Source: Bacteroidota bacterium
GTDB taxonomy: Bacteria > Bacteroidota > Ignavibacteria > Kryptoniales > JAKASW01
Assembly: GCA_021789975.1 (NCBI GenBank)
Contig: JAJYIT010000019.1
Coordinates: forward strand, 17,963-81,962
Direction of reading: 5' to 3'
Length of the DNA stretch: 64,000 nucleotides
A program made the translations under genes and the position numbers. The notes under the pieces are model-generated. The model ran no database searches, had not been told where the DNA came from, and was given only the letters and a program-made list of their open reading frames with translations. Position 1 is the first letter of the stretch. Every line of letters starts with the position of its first letter. Positions 27,801 to 34,236 of this stretch are shown one piece after another.

Positions 27801-28642
27801 CCGTCAAGGCTATCTATCAAACTGCTCCCGCGAACTATCAATCTGCCTGCGCTGCCAATATTCAGAGCGGCCGTAGCTGTGGAGCTGTCCGCAAGCACGA
27901 CCGTTCCCGAATCATTGACGACACCGTCAACATTCAAAACAGTGTTCATTAGTCCGTTGAGGCCTGCTGTAGAGTTAATCATAAAGTTGCACTTATTAGC
28001 AAAGTTTACCGTATCACCTGCACTTACGGTGATTGTCGAGCTCGTTTGGGTACCCCGTTGTGTGTAGATACCCGCACCTCCGCTTCCGTCCTCACCTGCA
28101 TAATTGACATTCGCATTCATTCCGAATACGAATTCCAAGGTGCCAGTTTGACCGGAATTTGGTCTCACCTGAGCCACGTTTACTTTGCCAGTGCCGGATA
28201 ACGTGATGGTGCCATTGTGTTTCGTCTCGATGACTAAAGCATCATTCGGTCCGCCGCCGAGGTTGCCGTCAACCCAGACGGTTGGGCCGTTGATCTTGAG
28301 CGCCATCAATGAGCCGGTCGGGCATGGAAGCGTACTATCGGATTTAAAAGTAGCGCCTGACTGGACGACAAGGTTCTTGCAGTTCTGTGACGGATTGTCA
28401 TAGGTTACAGTGGTACCCGACAGTATGAAAACCTGTTTACTGGATGATGGTGCGCCCGTAACTGTAGAGTCGAACGCACTTCCGGTCCACGCTTTCCAAT
28501 TGCCTGCAGAACTCCAGTTGCCCGAAGTCACAGAACCGTAGTCGCCGTAGGCTGGAGTAGGTGCCTGAGCAAAAGCTCCCCTGACAAGGAAGAAGATGCC
28601 CGCAGCAACAATAGCCGAAGAGAGTAGATTCTTAAACATCAT
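24890..28642 (-). CDS. Large exported repeat protein with internal duplication, OB-like domain and T9SS sorting domain
   Basis: The protein has 1250 residues. AAGGAG is 3-4 bases from the first ATG (28642) and 6 from the second (28639), so Met2 may be the true start. A signal peptide ends near GAFAQ. A beta-rich adhesin-like region (30-285) is followed by two copies of a 288-residue unit (about 287-574 and 603-891) sharing NGKFFALTGYE, SVAVDDYSSSH and NQNFYNLTVDCPGL. Residues 940-1150 resemble the OB-fold or DUF5689-type domain of secreted proteins (IVGIITSPNLQGSNTAYFVQ, VFVIGVVAQYHG). The last 85 residues are a T9SS type A domain (NYPNPFNPST, LSSGVYFYLM). It leads the operon, so it is probably a surface protein binding the polymer; no catalytic site is seen. 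Confidence 0.75.
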   Translation of the reverse strand: MMFKNLLSSAIVAAGIFFLVRGAFAQAPTPAYGDYGSVTSGNWSSAGNWKAWTGSAFDSTVTGAPSSSKQVFILSGTTVTYDNPSQNCKNLVVQSGATFKSDSTLPCPTGSLMALKINGPTVWVDGNLGGGPNDALVIETKHNGTITLSGTGKVNVAQVRPNSGQTGTLEFVFGMNANVNYAGEDGSGGAGIYTQRGTQTSSTITVSAGDTVNFANKCNFMINSTAGLNGLMNTVLNVDGVVNDSGTVVLADSSTATAALNIGSAGRLIVRGSSLIDSLDGGNAAMITVDGIYEHSLDGGIIPTATWNAGSTCLVTGSKTLGPTNANQNFYNLTVDCPGLMQPSYPCHFDMQNNTIEGNLTFHGTNGKFFALTGYEISGSPKTITINGDFIMDGSSDSVAVDDYSSSHIVETVNLVIKGNMSVNGFFAMTYGSALNFINLYLHGNLAIQPNVSFCSHSKTQDSLFFAGTGIQAYLAGQGGAANRSHINFVVMSGATVDADTSQFEGGSSTFALSPGATLKTGHPAGINGNLVLGGGTILSEDANYVFSGTSPQITGSLMPDTLKNLTIDNAAGVTPDTGITVNGTLLINGLLVNQKGIAADTVIVNGTYQHDFNGGAIPTASWNTGSTCLLTGTTTIAPTNVNQNFYNLTVDCPGLLQPSYPCHFDMSNNTIQGNLTFHSTNGKFFALTGYEVPGSPKTITVNGNFSLDSTSDSVAVDDYSSSHPLESVNMVVKGNISVAGFLALTYGSSLNLINLTLYGDLTLQAGSSLCSHSKTKDSLFFAGPGVQAFVAGPGGGAANRGHVNFAVLSGSTLDMDTSAFEGSSSSFAVASGATVKTGHPAGLNGNLTLGGGTSLNTGANFVYDGTAVQVTGTMLPDTLNNLTIDDSLGVVLTKATLVNGVLTLKAGLFNNTFPLTLGPHGSVVYAGGKLLIPLSLRLVTIAEARKDDNHDLIPDYSVTGDTLEIVGIITSPNLQGSNTAYFVQDATAGIEVFQYGLPPTTYTMGDSVFVIGVVAQYHGLDEFEPLVLDTAHFRILKHNATMQKPVHLTLHQYLANAETYEGTLFEIDTLYKASGTWPAASKGASIYLTDETRADTAQMYINASTNIAGTVEPKYPVNVVGIGSQYSSGKTLDNGYEIVPRDSTDIVHVEIVGINDIANNIPKEFYLSQNYPNPFNPSTTITFGLPKASNVQIMVYNILGQRVAVLVDGKMNAGNHAVMFNGDRLSSGVYFYLMRAGEKIFKQKMLLLK
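25970..26836 (-). repeat. Internal repeat copy 2 of the 1250-residue protein gene
   Basis: This stretch encodes residues 603-891 and matches copy 1 over its full length, with the same order of motifs (ATWN/ASWN GSTCL, CSHSKT DSLFFAG, TLKTGHPAG / TVKTGHPAG). The retained DNA likeness indicates a fairly recent tandem duplication. Confidence 0.8.
26921..27784 (-). repeat. Internal repeat copy 1 of the 1250-residue protein gene
   Basis: This stretch encodes residues 287-574. Its DNA is clearly alike to copy 2, shifted by 948-951 bp; for example the regions around 27600-27670 and 26650-26720 differ at a minority of positions. The copies differ mainly by substitutions plus one extra glycine codon in copy 2. 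Confidence 0.8.
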
Positions 28643-28843
28643 AATCTCCTTATGCTTTTGTTAGTTATTCTATCGAAAGTTCAATACTGACTGGAGACTA
28701 GCCCGACTACGTTCGGCTTGAAGAATACGGACAAAACCAATCTTGGTGCAGTCGCGACTCCGACCAAACCTCCTGACAATTCATCTGGGCAAGTGATAGA
28801 ACCAAGAAACCCACACAATTGACCAGACGACGCAAAGCATACC

Positions 28844-28862
28844 AGGTATACCTTGTATACAA
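28844..28862. promoter_or_regulatory. Two overlapping GTATAC palindromes, putative GntR-type operators
   Basis: AGGTATACCT (28844-28853) and TTGTATACAA (28853-28862) are each perfect 10-bp palindromes, sharing one base, with centres 9 bp apart. They begin at the -10 element of the promoter at 28860-28890 and run over the expected transcription start. The GntR/LacI hybrid regulator encoded at 16279-17445 is the likely ligand because GntR regulators favour such GTATAC-centred sites. Confidence 0.6.
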
Positions 28863-28890
28863 AGTTAAAGTAGAAACGCTTTCTTGTCAA
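28860..28890 (-). promoter_or_regulatory. Putative promoter of the pectin-type operon
   Basis: On the minus strand TTGACA (28890-28885) and TAACTT (28867-28862) are separated by exactly 17 bases. The -10 also reads TAACTTTG, which fits the Bacteroidetes TAnnTTTG element. A leader of about 210 bases would precede the 1250-residue protein gene. Confidence 0.6.
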
Positions 28891-29176
28891 GAGCCTTAAG
28901 GAAAAATCATGATTGCGAAAACCTTCATCCTTAAGAGGCTTTTGCAGTTGAATCTCAAAACGGGATCCCGGTCGACCGCGATGAAATCACGTTGCAGCCC
29001 TGTCTTCGTAGAACTGATCCAGAAACCCGTCGTCGACGATAGAGAAAAGGTGGCAGAGCTTGATGTCACGGCGCTGATTCCGCAGTCCAGCTAAGCCCTC
29101 GCCGGGTACTCCCCCTTTACTTCAAGCTGGCGTAGTCCGGCGGTCAGATTTAGCCGCCGGGTCAACTTCGCTTAAC
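28891..29176. other. Intergenic region upstream of the pectin-type promoter
   Basis: This 286-base stretch separates the GH125 gene stop from the promoter. The sequence CCGGCGGTCAGATTTAGCCGCCGG near 29136-29160 can fold into a GGCGG/CCGCC hairpin and may act in termination around the GH125 end of the region. I see no gene here. Confidence 0.35.
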
Positions 29177-30625
29177 TTAAGCCTTAAGCAACTCCGGCTT
29201 TTCGTGGTACAACTTGATTATCAGCTCACCGAAGAGCGAGTTAGCCCATGCAAACCAACTCCTCGTAAATTTATTCGGGTCGTTCTGGTCAAACGACTCG
29301 TGCATAAAGCCAGTCCCGGCACTTGAGTCGATCAGAATCTTGAGGCACGTAGAAATCTCAGACGTGTCGTCACTAGTGAATGCCTGTACCATTATGCTCA
29401 TTGGCCAGATTTTCCCGAGACCAGTGTGTGGACTACCCACGCCGTCACCGGCGCTCCCCTTGAAAAAGTAAGGATTGCTCCCGCTCAGGACAAATTTGCG
29501 AGTCCGATGATACAGCGGGTCGCTTTGCGGCAGACAATCGAGAAATGGCAGAGACAACAGGCTCGGTGCGTTGGCATCATCCATATACAGTCGATTCCCG
29601 AACCCGTCCACCTCATAAGATAGGATCTCCCCGAAGTCAAGATGATTCACGTACGCATACTTATTGATTGCCGATCCCACTTCATCAGCAAGGGCGGAGC
29701 ATTCTCCGGCAAAACCACTGTCGTGCACTATCTGTTTCGACATTTCTGAAAGCTGTCTCAATGAAGCGATGGCGAAATAATTCGACGGGATGAGGAACGG
29801 GAAGATAGTAGCGTCATCAGATGGCCTGAACATGGAACAGATCAGCCCAACCGGCTTTATTGGATTGCCGTATCCGCCACCGGGCAAAGTATCGGTCGCG
29901 ACCGGCGTCACCCTCTGAAACTTGTACGGGCCATGCCCGTCCTTCCGCTGCTGTTGTTTGAAAGTACTTGCGACAAGCTTCATTGCTTCTAGCCACTTGT
30001 CGTCGAAGCATGATGTGTCGCCGGTCGTTTTCCAGTAACCGTATGCCAACCTGATGGGATAGCACAATGAATCGATCTCCCACTTTCGCTCGTGGAGCTG
30101 CGGCTTCATTGTTGTCAGATCGCTGTCAAATGGACTCCCTGTCGGACCGTAGTTGAATGCATTGGCATAAGGGTCGATCAAGATACATTTGGTTTGCCTG
30201 TTGATAACGCCGGCCAGGAGCTGCTTCAACTTATCATCCTCGTTTGCGAGAGGGACATATGGCCACACCTGTGCACTTGAATCCCTGAGCCACATCGCAT
30301 CGATGTCGCCTGTGATGACAAAAGTGTCCGGCTTACCGTTCAGCATCTGGAACTTCACCGTCGTGTCGAGCGGATTGGGATAACAGTTCTCAAAGATCCA
30401 TGCGAGTTCCCTATCTCCTATGGCATTTTTTACCTGGCGTATCTTATTCTCAACCGCCTCGCTGACAAATTTCCTCTCCGAGAGTTTTGGCCTGCGGCTG
30501 ACGAAATCATTCGGCTCTGCCAAGAACCGCAGTCGGGATTTTGCCAGACCTCTCACATTTCCAAGAGCGGCTAATCCGGCAAAAGCGGTTCCACTCTTTA
30601 CGATGAATTCCCTGCGTGTGGTCAT
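29177..30625 (-). CDS. GH125 exo-alpha-1,6-mannosidase-like enzyme, Tat-exported
   Basis: The protein has 482 residues, with GAGGA ahead of the ATG. The first 25 residues carry a twin-arginine leader (TTRREFIVKSG, then an apolar run). GH125 hallmarks are strong: FVITGDIDAMWLRDSSAQVW near 102-121, MDDANAPSLLSLPFLD near 345, MHESFD near 442 and FTRSWFAWANSLFGE near 455, in an alpha/alpha toroid. The family removes alpha-1,6-linked mannose by inversion, from N-glycans or yeast-type mannan. The Tat signal places it in the periplasm or beyond. Downstream of GH31 and GH63-like genes on the same strand, it ends this glycosidase run. Confidence 0.9.
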   Translation of the reverse strand: MTTRREFIVKSGTAFAGLAALGNVRGLAKSRLRFLAEPNDFVSRRPKLSERKFVSEAVENKIRQVKNAIGDRELAWIFENCYPNPLDTTVKFQMLNGKPDTFVITGDIDAMWLRDSSAQVWPYVPLANEDDKLKQLLAGVINRQTKCILIDPYANAFNYGPTGSPFDSDLTTMKPQLHERKWEIDSLCYPIRLAYGYWKTTGDTSCFDDKWLEAMKLVASTFKQQQRKDGHGPYKFQRVTPVATDTLPGGGYGNPIKPVGLICSMFRPSDDATIFPFLIPSNYFAIASLRQLSEMSKQIVHDSGFAGECSALADEVGSAINKYAYVNHLDFGEILSYEVDGFGNRLYMDDANAPSLLSLPFLDCLPQSDPLYHRTRKFVLSGSNPYFFKGSAGDGVGSPHTGLGKIWPMSIMVQAFTSDDTSEISTCLKILIDSSAGTGFMHESFDQNDPNKFTRSWFAWANSLFGELIIKLYHEKPELLKA

Positions 30626-30676
30626 AAATTGTCCTCTTTGAATCTTATTGTAATTTAGCTGGTATCACATTTACCG

Positions 30677-30940
30677 TTATCGGTTCAGTCTCGAATTAGT
30701 TAAGCATGGCTGGATAGCTCCGAAAGCTATCTGTACCATGATATAGTCACCTATTGAATCCGGATGGACACTATCGAACAAATACTTGCCATCGCTTTTC
30801 ATCGGATCATAAAAATCGATCGGGCAGGAGTAAGAGGCATTCCGCTCCTTTCTGATGATCGGGACAACTCCCTTATCCACGATCGAGCCTGTGATTCCAA
30901 ATTTTGAATGAAACACCGGTGGTGGATAGCAGACAAATCA
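30677..30940 (-). pseudogene. Remnant of an SGNH/GDSL esterase (C-terminal end only)
   Basis: From just after a TGA at 30938-30940, the frame reads FVCYPPPVFHSKFGITGSIV and then VVPIIRK, IDFYDPM and YLFDSVHPDSIGDYIM before a TAA at 30677. LFDSVHPDSIGDY holds the block V motif (D-x-x-H-P) with the catalytic Asp and His of SGNH hydrolases, and PPPVF precedes it as in carbohydrate esterases of this fold. The Ser, Gly and Asn blocks are missing, since the GH31 gene stop lies at 30946. About 87 codons remain of an expected 200 or more. It looks like a deletion relic of a deacetylase that once belonged to the glycan cluster. Confidence 0.72.
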
Positions 30941-30945
30941 TCCCC

Positions 30946-33543
30946 CTAATATGGTCGCAACGCTGCGCCAAGATGGTTCAGCGCTTGTTGTATTACCGTG
31001 CTGTCTCCATTGAGATGCATGATGGCATCACGAATCTCCGGGACCTCGGTTTGAAACTTCTGCAATCTGGTTCGTGCAGAATCCGGATAGTACGTCATGA
31101 CATCGCCTGTCTGTGCCGCATCGATCAGCACGTCCGGGGACCAGTCCTGCGGCCAAAGATGATTCAAGATCGTCATCGCTTGCTTGAACCTCTCTATCTT
31201 TCCCCGCACGCCGTCCAGCAAATGTGAATCCATCGATTCGGGAAATTCGACCGTCAGCTCTAGATTTTCGTTGACTCCGAAACTTCCCGTCCTGATCACG
31301 GTCTCAAGCTTGTCACCGTCATACCGCCATCCATTCTTACCGTAGCTTATGACTCTGCCGTTGCAGGACACCTGCTCCGGCGGAAAGACGTTCATTAATT
31401 CGACGACATACGTTCGCGTCTTCTTCATGCCGGGATATGTTCCCTTTGCAGCCGCGATTGTAATGTGCATGACGCGATGGTTGTCGGTATTATAACTCAC
31501 CTCGGTCCGACTGAACCGACCGTTTTGGTAACCCTGTGAGTTCCCTTCATCTTCATAGACGCTCGTTGCGCCATTCGACGACGGGAAAATCCTCAGGACG
31601 AGAGGGTTGACGTTTTCAATATCCGCCTTTTGTTTCAGCGTTTGCATCGGGATTATCGAGCCCGCCCTCACGAAAATAGGGATGTCATTGAGAGAATACT
31701 GCCTCTTAACTACGGCGGGGCCGTGAAGCCGTTTGCCGCTGTACCATTCTATCCAGGTTCCCGGCGGGATCCACACGTTTTCAGTCGCCAGCAAGGAATC
31801 CTTCGACATCGGCGTGACGACAGGCGAGACGATCATGTCTTTGCCGTAAAAGTATTCGTCGCCAAAATTGTACGCCTCGTTCGACTCCGGGTATTCATAA
31901 TAAAGCGGATGGATCATAGAAATCCCGGTGTCGAATGCATTCCGCGAGGCGGTATAGATGTATGGAAGAAGTTTATATCTCAAGAGGTACGCCCGTCGCA
32001 TCGCCCTGGCATAGGGATACGGATATGCCCAGATCCGTCGCTCCGCATCCGCGTTCCGCGTAGTGTGAGTTCGGAGAACGGGACTCAGTGCTCCCCACTG
32101 CACCCACCTCGTGAAGAGTTCAGGCGCTATTGTTCCGGGTATGTGTCCGCCGATATCATGGCTCCAGTATCCAAAGCAAACGTTGGCGGCAGTTGAAGTG
32201 AAGTAAGGCTGGAACTGGAGTGAGGACCAATCGGTGATAACGTCCCCGGAGAATCCGATCTGGTATCGGTGCGATCCGAGTCCTCCCCATCGTGCGAGGA
32301 TGATTGGGCGAGCTCTCCCTTCGCGTTCCATGTTCGTATAAAATGTATAATTAAGCCACCATGTCGGATTCAGATTGTGGATTTTCGTTGTGTCCCATTG
32401 CTGCCAGTCGATCCACCAAAAGTTGACGCCTTCCTTTTCCAGCGGACCGAGCACCAGTTTGAAATAGTTCTCGGCAAATTTCTTGTCGGTTGGATCAAAT
32501 GGGATGTACTTTTGCGTTGACGGATCGACACCCATCGCGCGTGCCATTGCAGGATAACTCTTCTCCCATGGCTGAATACCCGAGGCAGGATGGAGATTCA
32601 GGACAACCTTCAAATCCTTTTTGTGGCACCAATGGAGGAATTCCTTCGGATCGGGAAACAGAATTTTGTTCCAGGTATATCCTGTCCAGCCTTTCATCTG
32701 TCCGGCCTGGTCGAGCACACGCTTGCTCCACCGGAGATCGAACGTCTGATGCCAGTCCATATCGACAACGAGGACATCGAGAGGGACGCTGTGATTTGAA
32801 AACTCATTTACGATGTCTTTCAGCTCCTCATCCGTGTATGCCCAATACCTCGACCACCATGCGCCGAACGCAAACCGCGGCGGCATCGGAATTCGTCCCG
32901 CAACTTTCACATAATCGCCCAGCTCTTTCACATAATTGTGCCCGTACCCAAAGAAGTACCAGTCCTGGAGTTCGTCGGCGGGTCTGTTGGTGGCCCACGG
33001 CCAACTCGAATTATCGAACAGGGGGCCGTGACTGTCGTCGATCAGAGTCCATCCACCGCGCGACAGCAAACCCTGGTCAAGTGGAATCGCACCATTAGCT
33101 CCGTCCAGAGTCCTGACTGTACCATGAAGGTTAGTCGTATCTTGGTCGCCTGGCTGCCACACAACTTGTTTCCCATCAAGAGTGAACTCTATTTGCAGAT
33201 TGTTCCTGGAAAACTCACCCGACTTTTTCTTGTAACGAAGCGTCAGAGCGGAAGTTCGCAAGACAACCCACCCGTCCTCCGTCTCGACTTTGTAGAAAGG
33301 TACGGGCAATCTTCTGTTAATAAAAATCAGCGATGCGGCATTTATGAACTTCGCGTCTCTCGACCATTCCAGCCGGATAAGGTCGGGCGTGAGGACCGTG
33401 AACCTGGCATTCCCTTCGATAACCATCGCCTTGGGGTCGGCAACAGGGTCGTGCTCTGACGAGCGGGTCTGACCTATCGCGGGCGGCAAAAAGTATAAGA
33501 GCATCATGATGAAGAAGATGGTGCTGATTTCGCGAGCTTTCAT
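30946..33543 (-). CDS. GH31 alpha-glycosidase, exported
   Basis: The protein has 865 residues with a leader (MKAREISTIFFIMMLLYFLP to AIGQ). The N-terminal sandwich lies at about 35-230. The barrel starts near FGAWWSRYWAYTDEELKDIV and includes the nucleophile Asp379 in WWIDWQQWD and the likely acid/base Asp434 in GFSGDVITDW. FGYWSHDIGGH follows, then a C-terminal sandwich. A helical tail of about 110 residues (750-865) is extra. WIDWQQ instead of the common WxDMNE places it in a bacterial exported subgroup. Members hydrolyse alpha-glucosides, alpha-xylosides or related links; specificity cannot be read. The SGNH remnant abuts its stop. Confidence 0.92.
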   Translation of the reverse strand: MKAREISTIFFIMMLLYFLPPAIGQTRSSEHDPVADPKAMVIEGNARFTVLTPDLIRLEWSRDAKFINAASLIFINRRLPVPFYKVETEDGWVVLRTSALTLRYKKKSGEFSRNNLQIEFTLDGKQVVWQPGDQDTTNLHGTVRTLDGANGAIPLDQGLLSRGGWTLIDDSHGPLFDNSSWPWATNRPADELQDWYFFGYGHNYVKELGDYVKVAGRIPMPPRFAFGAWWSRYWAYTDEELKDIVNEFSNHSVPLDVLVVDMDWHQTFDLRWSKRVLDQAGQMKGWTGYTWNKILFPDPKEFLHWCHKKDLKVVLNLHPASGIQPWEKSYPAMARAMGVDPSTQKYIPFDPTDKKFAENYFKLVLGPLEKEGVNFWWIDWQQWDTTKIHNLNPTWWLNYTFYTNMEREGRARPIILARWGGLGSHRYQIGFSGDVITDWSSLQFQPYFTSTAANVCFGYWSHDIGGHIPGTIAPELFTRWVQWGALSPVLRTHTTRNADAERRIWAYPYPYARAMRRAYLLRYKLLPYIYTASRNAFDTGISMIHPLYYEYPESNEAYNFGDEYFYGKDMIVSPVVTPMSKDSLLATENVWIPPGTWIEWYSGKRLHGPAVVKRQYSLNDIPIFVRAGSIIPMQTLKQKADIENVNPLVLRIFPSSNGATSVYEDEGNSQGYQNGRFSRTEVSYNTDNHRVMHITIAAAKGTYPGMKKTRTYVVELMNVFPPEQVSCNGRVISYGKNGWRYDGDKLETVIRTGSFGVNENLELTVEFPESMDSHLLDGVRGKIERFKQAMTILNHLWPQDWSPDVLIDAAQTGDVMTYYPDSARTRLQKFQTEVPEIRDAIMHLNGDSTVIQQALNHLGAALRPY

Positions 33544-33607
33544 TGAAATTCCTCCGCGCCTAATAATTCACACTTACTTGCACCCGCAACCCCGGCAGGA
33601 TGGTCTT

Positions 33608-34171
33608 CTAGAAAGTTACCTTGTCGTACACTTCCGCCAGCTTCAGCGAGCACCGAATCGACGGCAGATCTATCGACTTCTCCAATTCACCTTCTTCAGA
33701 CAGCGTCCATTCTTTATGTCTGGTGAACTTTTCGATTTTGTACCGGTCTTGAGAAATCAAGACGTATTCCTGCAAAGATGGAATTTGTCTGTAGTGTTCG
33801 AACTTCCTTCCCCTGTCGTAGGCTTCGGTGGATTCCGACAACACTTCGATTATCACAACAGGGTTCAGCAGAGTATCGCGCTCTTTGTCTTCGAAAGAAG
33901 GATCCCCGCAGACGATAACTACTTCCGGATATGTGTAGAGTCCGGTTTCGTAAGCCCTGACCCTCATATCGCCGGGGTACACTTTACAAGGACGCCCCTT
34001 AAGTTGGGACCTTAATTCGCTGCCAGTGTTAAGAACGATGAGGTTATGATTTTCTTTCGCACCGGCCAGCGCGAACATCTCTCCATTGAAATACTCGCTC
34101 TTATACTCAGCCTTGCGTTCGATTTCAAGATATTGCTCTGGTGACATCTGACTCTTTGTCTTCGGTTCCAT
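33608..34171 (-). CDS. Uma2-family (DUF820) putative endonuclease-fold protein
   Basis: The protein has 187 residues and is led by AGGAG before the ATG. It shows the family pattern: MSPEQYLEIERKAEYKSEYF at the start, NGEMFALAGAKENHN, then YTYPEVVIVCGDP and VVIIEVLSESTEAYDRGRKF, followed by HYRQIPSLQEYVLI. These carry the acidic and lysine residues of a PD-(D/E)XK-like core. Uma2 genes are numerous in some bacteria, and their role is unclear. It sits between GH31 and a GH63-like gene with 64-65-base gaps and no obvious functional tie to sugar use, so it may be a passenger. Confidence 0.88.
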   Translation of the reverse strand: MEPKTKSQMSPEQYLEIERKAEYKSEYFNGEMFALAGAKENHNLIVLNTGSELRSQLKGRPCKVYPGDMRVRAYETGLYTYPEVVIVCGDPSFEDKERDTLLNPVVIIEVLSESTEAYDRGRKFEHYRQIPSLQEYVLISQDRYKIEKFTRHKEWTLSEEGELEKSIDLPSIRCSLKLAEVYDKVTF

Positions 34172-34236
34172 TTCGACTCTCCTGCCCTTCCCAAAAAATT
34201 AGTCGTTGTAACGGTGACAAACAAATTTACACCGGC

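Noticed and set aside
28681..28890. 69-codon minus-strand frame across the pectin-type promoter
   Set aside because: It covers the promoter and operator sites and has no family likeness or ribosome site.
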